Positions 1 through 7,729 are shown, counted from the first letter of the stretch. The stretch is 39,811 nt of DNA from DATGYC01 sp035298385 (GCA_035298385.1 DATGYC010000154.1:1-39811); one strand, 5' to 3'. The notes: generated by a model from the sequence alone, not told the origin. Numbers and translations: made by a program.

Positions 1-2069
1 GTGATGACGTCGACGCGGGGCGACTGGGTAGCGATGACGAGGTGCATGCCGCAGGCACGAGCCATCTGGGCGAGGCGGCAGATCGAGTCCTCGACGTCCG
101 CCGGGGCGACCATCATCAGGTCGGCCAGCTCATCGATGAACATGACGATGAAGGCGAGCGGCTGCCGGGGGTGCTCTGGATCGGGGCCGGGATCCTCGAG
201 GACCATCTGGTTGTACTGTTGGATGTTCCGGGCGCCCGTCGCCGCGAAGAGTTCGTAACGGTTCTCCATCTCCTTGACCATGCCCTTGAGGTAGCCGGCC
301 GCCTTCTTGACGTCGGTCACGACTGGGGCGATCAGGTGCGGAATCCCGTTGTAGGTGGAGAGTTCGACCATCTTCGGGTCGATCATCATCATCTTGACCT
401 CGTCCGGCCGAGCCTTGAAGAGGAGTGAGCAGATGATCGTGTTCATGGAGACCGACTTGCCGGAGCCGGTCGAACCGGCGATCAGCAAGTGGGGCATCTT
501 GGCCAGGTCGCCCACGACTGGGTTGCCCGCGTTATCCTTGCCAAAGGCGACGGTCAGGCGGGAGCTAGCGTTCAGGAAGGCCGGGGTCTCCATCACCTCG
601 CGCAGGGCGACGCCCATGCGCTCCTTGTTGGGGACCTCGATGCCCACGGCGGCCTTGCCGGGGATCGGCGCCTCAATGCGGATATCCTCCGCCGCCAGGG
701 CGAGGGCGAGGTCGTCGGCCAGGGCGGTGAACTTATTGACCCGCACACCCTCGCCGGGCTGGAGTTCGTAGCGCGTGATCGAGGGGCCGGGGGAGATCTC
801 TACCACCCGGGCCTCGACGCCGAAGGTCTTCAGCGTCCGCTCCAGGAGCTCGGCGCGGGTCAGGTGATCCTCTTTGCGATCCCCTGGCTTTGGCGGTTGG
901 GGCTTGGCCAGCAGGGAGAGCGGCGGGAGCTGGTAGGCCGCCCCGAGTTCCTCAGGCGGCAGGGAGAGCTGGCCGCTCGGCATAACGACCGGGGCGGGCG
1001 GCGCGGTGGCGGACTCCTTGGGAGAGGCCTGCTCGGTGCGGGCGGTGGGCGCCTTGGCCACCTCCGGCTTGGGCGCCGGCCGGATCACGACCGGTTCGAC
1101 CGCCATCTCCTCCGGCACCGGCGGCTGAACCGGGTCTGGCTCGCGGATGATGGGCGGCGCCGGGCGCTCCTCCGCCTGCACGGTCGGGGCGCTCTTCGCG
1201 GCCGGCGTGGGCGCCGGGGCTGATTCTGTAGGCGTAGCGGGCGTGCTCACCTTCCCGCGCAGGGCGGCGAAGAGGTTGCCAAAGGAGGAGGAACCCTCTG
1301 CCTTGGCCGGCGGGGCCGTTGGGACAACCTTCGGCTGCACCGCTGTCGCGTCAATGGTATTCAGCTCTTCGGTGGCCGCCTTCGAGCGGCGGATGGGAGC
1401 AGGCTCCTCGCGCTGTGGGGCCGCCGAATCGGGCTCTGGCTTGGTGGTGGCCAGCTTGTAGATGTCAGCAGCGGCGCCCTTGGCGCCCCGGGCGCCGTCT
1501 GTGAGCCGCTCCTTGCCCCAATTGACCACGCCGCCCAGGGTGATCCCCGTGTTCAGCACAAAGCCGACAAGGGCGGCCGTCACCAGGAGTACCCAGCGGC
1601 CCGCCTGACCTAGCAGCGTGGTCGTGCCTATGCCCATGGCAGCACCGATCAGACCGCCGCCATAGCCGTTCAGGGCGTTCTCCCAGTTGCCACCAGCCTC
1701 CAGGCTACCCTCCTGGACCAACTGGACCGCCAGGAGGAAGGCGAGGGCCATCAAAAGCAGGCCGGTCGCGCGCAGCGACCAGCGGACCGGGCGCCCGTGA
1801 TGGCGCAGGTAGAGGATCAAAAGACCAAACCAGATCAGGAAGAACGAGGCCACCCAAGAGCCGATCGCGCCAACGAGCGCCTGCAGGCCTGTTCCCAGCA
1901 TCTGCCCCAGGGCGCCGCCCCGGCTAGAGAGGGCCAGGAGGAACCAGACGCCGAGCGCCGCGACGAGAAGGCCAGCGATCTCCCCGACCAAGTCGCTCCG
2001 GCCTTCGCGGGCGGGGGCGCTTGGCCGTGGCTCCGGGCGGGGCGCCCGCTTTTTGTTACGTGAGGCCAC
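1..2069 (-). CDS. ftsK: DNA translocase FtsK/SpoIIIE (3' end beyond window)
   Basis: Membrane-anchored, ATP-driven DNA pump of the septum; in spore formers the SpoIIIE version moves the chromosome into the forespore. The reading frame starts at a GTG (2069) eight bases after AGGGAGG and runs off the left edge, about 689 codons. Four hydrophobic segments occupy roughly residues 20-170, followed by a long Pro/Ala/Glu-rich linker (about 200-400) and the motor. Walker A (AGSTGSGKS) lies near residue 530 and Walker B (VMFIDELADLMM) near 643. The window ends just after ATQSPRVDVIT, so the C-terminal DNA-reading gamma domain is not visible. It follows tepA and ylzJ as spoIIIE does in Bacillus, with a Fur-family gene inserted between. 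The family call is secure; whether it is the sporulation or the vegetative paralogue rests on synteny. Confidence 0.95.
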   Translation of the reverse strand, partial: MASRNKKRAPRPEPRPSAPAREGRSDLVGEIAGLLVAALGVWFLLALSSRGGALGQMLGTGLQALVGAIGSWVASFFLIWFGLLILYLRHHGRPVRWSLRATGLLLMALAFLLAVQLVQEGSLEAGGNWENALNGYGGGLIGAAMGIGTTTLLGQAGRWVLLVTAALVGFVLNTGITLGGVVNWGKERLTDGARGAKGAAADIYKLATTKPEPDSAAPQREEPAPIRRSKAATEELNTIDATAVQPKVVPTAPPAKAEGSSSFGNLFAALRGKVSTPATPTESAPAPTPAAKSAPTVQAEERPAPPIIREPDPVQPPVPEEMAVEPVVIRPAPKPEVAKAPTARTEQASPKESATAPPAPVVMPSGQLSLPPEELGAAYQLPPLSLLAKPQPPKPGDRKEDHLTRAELLERTLKTFGVEARVVEISPGPSITRYELQPGEGVRVNKFTALADDLALALAAEDIRIEAPIPGKAAVGIEVPNKERMGVALREVMETPAFLNASSRLTVAFGKDNAGNPVVGDLAKMPHLLIAGSTGSGKSVSMNTIICSLLFKARPDEVKMMMIDPKMVELSTYNGIPHLIAPVVTDVKKAAGYLKGMVKEMENRYELFAATGARNIQQYNQMVLEDPGPDPEHPRQPLAFIVMFIDELADLMMVAPADVEDSICRLAQMARACGMHLVIATQSPRVDVI

Positions 2070-2096
2070 AGTCGTCGCCTCCCTTGGACCGACTCA

Positions 2097-2555
2097 TCAT
2101 TGATCGAACCCCTTGGCCTCCTTGGCCTGGCAGGAGCGACAGAGCCCGTAGAACTTGACGGCATGCTCGGTGATCTGGAAGCCTGTCTTCTTCTGGATGG
2201 CCGCTTCCAGGGAGTAGAGCAGATCGTCTTCAAACTCCTCGATCTCGCCGCACTGCTGGCAGACGAGGACGTGGCGGAGCAACTTCTCCTCGTCCTTGAC
2301 CTCATAGCGCGAGCGACCGTCGCCGAAATCGATCCGCTTCAGAACGTCGATCTCCTCCAGGAGGTCGAGCGTCCGGTAGACGGTGGCGATTCCCTGGTTG
2401 GGGTAGCTCTCCCGCAGACCCGAGTAGACGTCATCCGCGGAGAGGGGGCGCCCCCGGTTCAGGAGGAAGATGGAGATAATCGCCCAACGCTGGGGCGTCA
2501 TCTTATGACCGCGCTCCAAAACGCGGGCATAGATGTCCTTTAAGAGTAACGGCAA
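2097..2555 (-). CDS. Fur-family metal-dependent transcriptional repressor
   Basis: A winged-helix regulator of the Fur/PerR/Zur group, about 152 residues. The DNA-binding half reads KMTPQRWAIISIFL...ATVYRTLDLLEE. The C-terminal dimerisation half carries two CxxC pairs (CQQC and CRSC) that form the family's structural zinc site. The His-rich stretch usual before the first CxxC is nearly absent (KLLRHVLVC), so the sensing metal cannot be guessed. I chose the TTG at 2555 because AGGGAGGGA sits six bases upstream. An in-frame ATG at 2636 would add 27 residues but has no ribosome site. The stop is 27 bases before the ftsK start, so the two genes are probably co-transcribed. Fur, PerR and Zur cannot be separated from the sequence alone. 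Confidence 0.88.
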   Translation of the reverse strand: MPLLLKDIYARVLERGHKMTPQRWAIISIFLLNRGRPLSADDVYSGLRESYPNQGIATVYRTLDLLEEIDVLKRIDFGDGRSRYEVKDEEKLLRHVLVCQQCGEIEEFEDDLLYSLEAAIQKKTGFQITEHAVKFYGLCRSCQAKEAKGFDQ

Positions 2556-2733
2556 GAGGGGTCCCTCCCTCGACCAATTTCGCACCTCGTTCTCTTCGCT
2601 ACAGAAGCATCCAATCTCCTGCTTGTTTCCAGGCATGTCGCGGGAAGAAGCCCGCGCGGGTCATCTCCGAGGACGTTGCGAGTGCAGACCCGCAGGAGAT
2701 GGCCCACGCGGACCCCAAAGGCGGCCGCTGTGG

Positions 2734-2940
2734 TCAGGCGAAGGGTTGCCCCGGTTGTAGGGCGGGGTCGAGGTAGTCGTAGGGGTTGGTGGAGAGGAGC
2801 CGCTCGACCGTTCCGTCTGGGCGGAGCATCACCAGGCGATCGCCCTGCCAGACGGCGGTCAGCGCCGGCGCCCCCTCCCCTGCCTGCATCACAAGCTCCA
2901 GCGGCATAACAGTCCAGAGGATTCCCGGTCCGACGTCCAT
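2734..2940 (-). CDS. ylzJ: YlzJ-like small protein
   Basis: A 68-residue protein of the YlzJ-like family, whose function is unknown. The N-terminal phrase ILWTVMPLELVM and the short VERLLSTNPYDYLDP region match the family pattern as I recall it. It has no signal peptide or membrane segment. It starts at an ATG 11 bases after the tepA stop and sits between tepA and the ftsK region, the same place as ylzJ in Bacillus. The synteny supports the name as much as the sequence does. Confidence 0.8.
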   Translation of the reverse strand: MDVGPGILWTVMPLELVMQAGEGAPALTAVWQGDRLVMLRPDGTVERLLSTNPYDYLDPALQPGQPFA

Positions 2941-2951
2941 GGACAGTCCTC

Positions 2952-3734
2952 CTACTGGAGGGTCGCCGTTTGGCCGGCGCCCTTCTTGGCAGCGATTAGC
3001 TCATGGAGCTTGGCGACGGCCTGGGCGAGTCCACCGACCTCATCGATCATGCCGAAGCGAACTGCGTCCTCCCCGACGACGATCGTCCCCACATCGCGGG
3101 CCAACTCCCCGGTGTTAAAGAGCAACTCCCGGAACTTCTCGGGCGAGATCTTGGAGTTCTGTACGACGAACCCGATGATGCGATCCTGCATCTTGTCCAT
3201 ATACTCGTAGGATTGAGGGACGCCGATCACCAGGCCGGTCAATCGGACGGGGTGGATCGTCATGGTCGCCGTCTGGGTGATGAAGGAGTAGGTGGTCGAG
3301 ACCGCGATCGGTACGCCGATCGAGTGGCCACCACCCAGGACGATCGAGACGGTCGGCTTTGAGAGCGAGGCGACCAGTTCAGCGATCGCAAGGCCTGCCT
3401 CCACATCACCGCCGACCGTGTTCAGGACAAGCAGTAGCCCTTCGATCTGCGGGTTCTGCTCCACCGCGACTAGCTGGGGGATGATGTGCTCGTACTTGGT
3501 CGCCTTGTTCTGCGGTGGGAGGGCGAGGTGCCCCTCAACCTGGCCGATGATCGGCAAGCAGTGGATGTTTGGGGTCGTCTGGGGGATGCGGGGCGTACCG
3601 AGGGCCTCGATATTCTGCAGTTGGGGATTGGACTCGCCGCCCTGGGGCTCTGCGGGCGGATCATCCGTCTCGTGGGGTTCGACGGCGGGGCCGAGGTGCG
3701 GGTCTTCATCAGGGTGATAGTCACGTTCTAGCAA
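2952..3734 (-). CDS. tepA: TepA-like ClpP-class serine protease
   Basis: A cytosolic protease-fold protein of the ClpP/crotonase superfamily. In Bacillus the orthologue (TepA/YmfB) was described as a translocation-enhancing protein. About 260 residues: an acidic, Pro-rich N-terminus of about 50 residues, then the ClpP-like core. The nucleophile motif GGGHSIGVP and the histidine motif MTIHPVRLTG are both present, so it is probably active. Translation starts at a TTG (3734) eight bases after AGGAGG; no ATG lies in a suitable place. It follows rnjB beyond a terminator-like hairpin and precedes ylzJ, as in Bacillus. Confidence 0.9.
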   Translation of the reverse strand: MLERDYHPDEDPHLGPAVEPHETDDPPAEPQGGESNPQLQNIEALGTPRIPQTTPNIHCLPIIGQVEGHLALPPQNKATKYEHIIPQLVAVEQNPQIEGLLLVLNTVGGDVEAGLAIAELVASLSKPTVSIVLGGGHSIGVPIAVSTTYSFITQTATMTIHPVRLTGLVIGVPQSYEYMDKMQDRIIGFVVQNSKISPEKFRELLFNTGELARDVGTIVVGEDAVRFGMIDEVGGLAQAVAKLHELIAAKKGAGQTATLQ

Positions 3735-3773
3735 AGGTTGGGCCTCCTGGAAGCAGGAATGGAGGTAGTATGC

Positions 3774-3806
3774 ACAAAGGGGGCGCCCCGAAATACGGGC
3801 GCCCCC
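3774..3806 (-). terminator. Rho-independent terminator after rnjB
   Basis: Read on the minus strand, a 10 bp stem of GGGGGCGCCC with GGGCGCCCCC closes an 8-base loop and is followed by TTTGTG. Each arm is itself a palindrome (GGGCGCCC). It sits about 10 bases past the rnjB stop. The T run is weak, so some read-through into tepA is likely. Confidence 0.7.
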
Positions 3807-3816
3807 CTCCCTATTG

Positions 3817-5493
3817 CTAGACCTCCATGATGATCGGCAGGATCATCGGACGCCGACGGGTCTTGTCGTACAGGTACTTGCCCAGGACATCCCGGACGCC
3901 CGACTTCAAGACCGCCCACTCCGTGGTGCCGCGCTCGAGCTGATCGTACAGGGCGTTCTTCACGCGCTCCTTCGCCTCTTCCAGGAGGCCCTCGGACTCC
4001 CGCACGTAGACGAAGCCGCGGGAGACGATATCCGGACCGCCCATGATGACGCCGGCCTCACGGTCCATGGCGACGACGACGATCAGGATGCCATCCTGCG
4101 AGAGCTGCTTGCGGTCACGCAGGACGATATTGCCCACGTCACCAACGCCAAGCCCGTCGACCAGAACCTGGCCCGAGGTCACCTTGCCGCCCAGCTGCGC
4201 CGTGTCACGGGTGAACTCAAAGACGGTGCCGTTCTCGCCGATCAGGATGTTCTCCGCCGGCACGCCGCACTGCTCAGCCAGCCGCTTGTGGTGCAGGAGC
4301 ATCCGGTACTCGCCGTGGACGGGGACGAAGAACTTCGGCTTGGTCAGTTGGAGCATCAACTTCTGCTCCTCCTGCGAGCCGTGGCCCGAGACGTGGACGC
4401 CCGCCGACCGATCGTAGATCACCTCAGCGCCGCGGCGGTAGAGGTTGTTGATCGTGCGGCCGACCGACTTCTCGTTGCCCGGGATCGGCGTCGCCGCAAT
4501 CAGGACGGTGTCGCCGGGCAGGATCTCGATCGACTTGTGATCGTTGACCGACATCCGGGTCAGGGCCGACATCGGCTCCCCCTGGGAACCGGTGGTCAGG
4601 ATCACCTGCTGGTGCAGGGGGGTACGCTTCAACTCCTCGACGGTGACGATCGTCCCCTCCGGGCAGTTGAGGTAGCCAAGCTGCATCGCCACGTTGACGG
4701 TGTTCTCCATCGAGCGGCCAGCGACGGCCAGCTTCTTGCCGAGCTTGACGCAGGCGTCGATCGCCTGCTGCAGGCGGTGGACGTTCGAGGCGAAGGTCGC
4801 CATCAGGATGCGGCCCTTGGCGGCGCCAAAGATCCGGTCGATCGAGGCACCGACCGTCCGCTCGGACGGGGTGAAGCCCGGCCGCTCGGCGTTGGTCGAG
4901 TCAGAGAGCAGGCAGAGAATCCCCTGCTGGCCAAGCTCGGTCAGGCGGCGGTAGTCGGTCGGCTCGTTGTCAACCGGGGTCTGGTCGAACTTGAAGTCGC
5001 CGGTGTGCAGGAGCGTGCCGACCGGGGTGGTCAGGGCGATCGCAACGGCGTCCGGGATCGAGTGGTTGACCCGGATGAACTCGGCCATGAAGGTACCGAC
5101 CCGCAGGCGCTCACCAGCCTTGACCGGGCGCGAGCCCGCCGGGAGGGGGATGCCCGCCTCGTTGAGCTTGCCCTCAATCATGCCCAGGGTCAGCCGGGTG
5201 GCGATGACGGGGATGGACAGGTGGCGGAGCAGGTAGGAGACACCGCCGATATGGTCCTCATGGCCGTGGGTGACCAGGAGGGCCTTCACCTTGTCCTTGT
5301 TCTCGATCAGGAACGAGTAATCAGGGATCACAATGTCGATCCCGAGCATCTCTTCATCCGGGAAGGAGAGACCAGCGTCAATGACGACGATCTCATTGCC
5401 ATACTGAATGGCGGTGCAGTTCTTGCCGATCTCACCCAGGCCACCCAGGGGGATCACATACAGTTTTTCGCTCTTTTCACGGGTACGCACCAA
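3817..5493 (-). CDS. rnjB: Ribonuclease J
   Basis: A metallo-beta-lactamase/beta-CASP RNase with 5'-3' exonuclease and endonuclease activity in mRNA decay and rRNA maturation. The zinc motif THGHEDH gives H76, H78, D80 and H81; beta-CASP motifs (LLSDSTNAERPG, TTGSQGEPMSAL, VSGHGSQEE) follow, then the C-terminal domain. At 558 residues it has the usual length. Start is a TTG at 5493 with AAAGGAG about 12 bases upstream, a rather long spacing. It has its own sigma-A-type promoter about 220 bases upstream. The dapA-rnjB-tepA order matches the second Bacillus RNase J (RnjB), hence the symbol; only one paralogue is visible here, so it could be the sole RNase J. Confidence 0.96.
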   Translation of the reverse strand: MVRTREKSEKLYVIPLGGLGEIGKNCTAIQYGNEIVVIDAGLSFPDEEMLGIDIVIPDYSFLIENKDKVKALLVTHGHEDHIGGVSYLLRHLSIPVIATRLTLGMIEGKLNEAGIPLPAGSRPVKAGERLRVGTFMAEFIRVNHSIPDAVAIALTTPVGTLLHTGDFKFDQTPVDNEPTDYRRLTELGQQGILCLLSDSTNAERPGFTPSERTVGASIDRIFGAAKGRILMATFASNVHRLQQAIDACVKLGKKLAVAGRSMENTVNVAMQLGYLNCPEGTIVTVEELKRTPLHQQVILTTGSQGEPMSALTRMSVNDHKSIEILPGDTVLIAATPIPGNEKSVGRTINNLYRRGAEVIYDRSAGVHVSGHGSQEEQKLMLQLTKPKFFVPVHGEYRMLLHHKRLAEQCGVPAENILIGENGTVFEFTRDTAQLGGKVTSGQVLVDGLGVGDVGNIVLRDRKQLSQDGILIVVVAMDREAGVIMGGPDIVSRGFVYVRESEGLLEEAKERVKNALYDQLERGTTEWAVLKSGVRDVLGKYLYDKTRRRPMILPIIMEV

Positions 5494-5714
5494 GGAAACG
5501 TTTCACTCCTTTTCCGTAACAGCAAAGCACGCCCTAAACTGCCGCACAGGGCAGTAGGGCTACAGGAGGGGCGCCCAGAATTAAAGCCAGGTCATTGCCG
5601 TCGGCCGTTCTCGATCCCATCGCCCAGCCCACAACTGCCGTTCCGTGGTGCTGAGTCGTCCCCAAGGGAAGGACCGAGGGGCGCCGCCCCGCTTCCGCCG
5701 TTCGTTCACTACTC
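5494..5714 (-). promoter_or_regulatory. Long structured 5' leader of rnjB
   Basis: About 220 bases between the predicted transcription start (near 5714) and the rnjB start codon hold no gene. On the minus strand it is GC-rich and contains short inverted repeats, for example CTGCC...GGCAG close to the start codon and GGGGCGGCGCCCC near the 5' end. I recognise no riboswitch class. A leader this long is compatible with autoregulation by RNA decay, which is inference. Confidence 0.4.
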
Positions 5715-5720
5715 CTTACG

Positions 5721-5749
5721 ATTATACCCAAGGGAAGCCTTGCATACAA
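5721..5749 (-). promoter_or_regulatory. Sigma-A-type promoter of rnjB
   Basis: Minus strand: -35 TTGTAT (5744-5749), a 17-base spacer, and a perfect -10 TATAAT (5721-5726). It lies downstream of the terminator of the preceding cassette, so rnjB has an independent start. Confidence 0.75.
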
Positions 5750-5779
5750 GAGATTCGGAAAAAGTGGACAACCCGTGAT

Positions 5780-5819
5780 AAAAACGCGGTCAGGGCGCCC
5801 CGTTGGGGGCGCCCTGGCC
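5780..5819 (-). terminator. Terminator of the TPR-HD / peptide cassette
   Basis: Minus strand: GGCCAGGGCGCCCC (5819-5806) pairs with GGGGCGCCCTGACC (5801-5788), with one G-T pair and a four-base loop, then GCGTTTTT. It is the strongest intrinsic terminator in the window and ends the two-gene cassette about 55 bases after the peptide stop. Confidence 0.85.
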
Positions 5820-5872
5820 GCTACATATAGCCTATGGTCATGCGTGGCTAACCATAACTCAACTAGTTGGAA

Positions 5873-6016
5873 CTAATAAGCGGAAGTCGTGGGCATCGAA
5901 GTCTGATCTTCCCCCACGATGATGATGCCAACAGCAGCAGAGGCAGGTAGTACAGCCATCGTAGCCAGAACCAGTGCAACAACGAGCTTCAGAACATGCT
6001 TACGCAACAGATTCAC
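5873..6016 (-). CDS. Small exported peptide, Phr-like pro-peptide candidate
   Basis: A 47-codon frame from GTG 6016, or 44 codons from TTG 6007. The TTG fits better because AAAGGTGG lies about eight bases before it. The product has a classic signal peptide: RKHVLK, then the hydrophobic run LVVALVLATMAVL, then PASAA as a signal-peptidase I site. A tail of about 19 residues follows (VGIIIVGEDQTSMPTTSAY), ending with a TAG stop. The gene begins 17 bases after the TPR-HD protein's stop and ends before a strong terminator, so both are on one transcript. Length, export signal and position resemble Phr precursors of Bacillus Rap-Phr pairs. I know no family for the sequence, and function is inferred from context. 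A chance frame is unlikely given the intact signal peptide and placement, but is not excluded. Confidence 0.6.
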   Translation of the reverse strand: MNLLRKHVLKLVVALVLATMAVLPASAAVGIIIVGEDQTSMPTTSAY

Positions 6017-6033
6017 CACCTTTCATTGTGCAC

Positions 6034-7530
6034 TTACTTACTCATTTGGATAAAGTGCGAGACAAGAGTCGGATCAAATACAGAGCCAGCCAGTGTCTCC
6101 AACCGCTCAAGCGCCCTGTCATGCCCTAGGAGTGGCCTGTCGCCAACGCCGAAAGTCCACACATCGTAACTATTGACCACAGATATGATTCTTGCAAAGA
6201 GCGGAATCTCCTCCTTTGCAAGTCGATCCGGAAATCCTTTTCCATCCCACTGCTCGTGATGGTACCGAATACCGGCCAATCCATCAGCTGACATGCCGTA
6301 CGCACGCACCATCTCTTCACCCAAAACAGGATGAAGCGAGACCCGACGCTCCTCCACCTGGGTCAGCGCCCCTTGCCGGCGTAACAGATCAACGTCGATC
6401 GCTGACTTCCCTACATCATGAAGTCGAGCAGCGTGGGCCAGTGTTCGAATCTGAGCCTCACTCAGGCCACATCGTTTGCCTAGATTAATGGCCAGGAGGG
6501 AGACACGATCGGCGTGGCCGCGTAGGGTCGGTTCAACCGATTCGAGATCATCGGTCAGGTCGAGTAACGCGGTCAGGAAGTCCAGTTGGTACATCTCTTC
6601 GCGCAAGTCAGCACGGGCCGGGCGGACCGGTGCGCGCAAGAGTAGACCGATCGCCTCGTTGGTACGCAACCATCGACTGCGCATACCAATCTGGCTGAAG
6701 TAGGCGGCAGCGCGATTGAAGTACTTCAAAGCCAGATTGCGGTGACCATACTTAACGAAGATCTGACCAAAACTAAAGGAGATGTTGCCAATCTCACCCT
6801 TGTCTGGCGTTGTTGACGACTCAAAGACTCGGTGCAGGGCGTTGCGCCCCACGTGCACGGCCCGCTCATCTTGGCCGAGTTCGAAATAAACCCGTGACAG
6901 CGCCGCCTCTGCTGCGGTGGCGGAAGAAGGATCGCTCACCGCAAGTACCGGAATAGCCTCCAAGAAAGAGCGCTCGGCCTCAACCCGTAGACCAAGTTCC
7001 ATCTGCGCAATCCCCAAATTCACACTAGCCATGGCCACCCAATGGGCATTGTCAGCCGCCTGGGCATATGTGTAGGCGGCCTGGGAAGCCTCTAGCATTG
7101 ACTCCCAAGCTTCGCCAATTTCATACAGTCCGCCCTGATTAATGAGGAAGGCTACCCGTGTCTGCGGGTCCGCGAAGTCGAGCAGTGGTCTTACAGCATT
7201 CACCAAGGCGCGGCCGTCCTCAAGTTGTTCAACACGGCAATAGGTTCGAACGAGGTTGGTCCAAACCCAGAAATGCACCCGACTCGGCTCGCCCGGTAAT
7301 TGCTGTAGAAGTTCGCTGGCCTGTATGAACGGCACGAGTGCATCGACATCGCGGTTCTGATGCACCAGACTTCCGCCACGAATATTTAACACTCGCACCT
7401 GACCGATTAGGTCTCCTAGATTGGCGAACTCAGCCATCAAATGATCCAGGACCTGGTCAGCGGCAGCGTAGAATCCGTGCTGCATGAGCCGAATTGACTT
7501 GTTCAACTGAGCCGTCAGTTCTGGCAACAC
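6034..7530 (-). CDS. TPR-like sensor with C-terminal HD-GYP-like domain
   Basis: A cytosolic protein of 498 residues with no membrane segment. Residues 1 to about 295 are helical repeats of TPR character (for example NLGIAQMELGLRVEAERSFL and FGQIFVKYGHRNLALKYFNR). Residues about 320-495 are an HD domain of the HD-GYP type: H339, H371-D372 (LHDVGK), H400 (LHPVLGEEM), H424-H425 and the signature HHEQWDGKGFP (usual HHExxDGxGYP). HD-GYP enzymes hydrolyse c-di-GMP. The usual Asp after the signature (VADAYD) is Asn here (N453 in SVVNSYD), so activity may be altered. Start GTG 7530 follows AAAGGGGGAG. Its GC content is visibly lower than that of its neighbours, and it interrupts the dapA-rnjB order known in Bacillus, suggesting acquisition. 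The peptide gene directly downstream suggests the repeats bind that peptide, as in Rap proteins (inference). Confidence 0.85.
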   Translation of the reverse strand: MLPELTAQLNKSIRLMQHGFYAAADQVLDHLMAEFANLGDLIGQVRVLNIRGGSLVHQNRDVDALVPFIQASELLQQLPGEPSRVHFWVWTNLVRTYCRVEQLEDGRALVNAVRPLLDFADPQTRVAFLINQGGLYEIGEAWESMLEASQAAYTYAQAADNAHWVAMASVNLGIAQMELGLRVEAERSFLEAIPVLAVSDPSSATAAEAALSRVYFELGQDERAVHVGRNALHRVFESSTTPDKGEIGNISFSFGQIFVKYGHRNLALKYFNRAAAYFSQIGMRSRWLRTNEAIGLLLRAPVRPARADLREEMYQLDFLTALLDLTDDLESVEPTLRGHADRVSLLAINLGKRCGLSEAQIRTLAHAARLHDVGKSAIDVDLLRRQGALTQVEERRVSLHPVLGEEMVRAYGMSADGLAGIRYHHEQWDGKGFPDRLAKEEIPLFARIISVVNSYDVWTFGVGDRPLLGHDRALERLETLAGSVFDPTLVSHFIQMSK

Positions 7531-7619
7531 GGTTGGCTCCCCCTTTCGTCAGACCAGTACTGATTCTTGTCCGTTGCACGTCCACAACAGAGGGACCTGT
7601 ACATCCAATCTATACTAAG

Positions 7620-7650
7620 ATTGTATCACATTTGGCACATGTTTCCACAA
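7620..7650 (-). promoter_or_regulatory. Possible promoter of the TPR-HD / peptide cassette
   Basis: Minus strand: an extended -10, TGA-TACAAT (hexamer 7620-7625), with a poor -35 (TTGTGG at 7645-7650, 19-base spacer). It sits just after the dapA terminator and 90 bases upstream of the GTG start. The direct repeat CACAT lies in the spacer. Confidence 0.4.
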
Positions 7651-7655
7651 GCCAT

Positions 7656-7708
7656 ATTCCAAAGAAAGGAGCCGATTTGGGCAGGTTTCTCTGCCTAATC
7701 GACTCCTT
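7656..7708 (-). terminator. Terminator after dapA
   Basis: An imperfect stem of about 17 bp, AAGGAGTCGATTAGGCAG with CTGCCCAAATCGGCTCCTT, with a six-base loop. On the minus strand it is followed by TCTTTGG. It begins about 22 bases past the dapA stop. The near-symmetry means it may also work in the other direction. Confidence 0.65.
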
Positions 7709-7729
7709 CTTACATCTATCGCCCGTTTC

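Noticed and set aside
2637..2733. CGCGGG-CTTCTT-CCCGCG hairpin after ylzJ as a terminator
   Set aside because: Only a six-base stem without a T run, in a GC-rich gap; too weak to call.
5534..5749. 71-codon frame in the rnjB leader (minus strand)
   Set aside because: It would start upstream of the predicted transcription start, has no ribosome site, and its sequence is not protein-like.
3814..5778. 654-codon open frame on the plus strand opposite rnjB
   Set aside because: Its product is a low-complexity Leu/Asp/Arg/His mix typical of antisense frames in GC-rich genes; the opposite strand holds a complete, motif-bearing RNase J.
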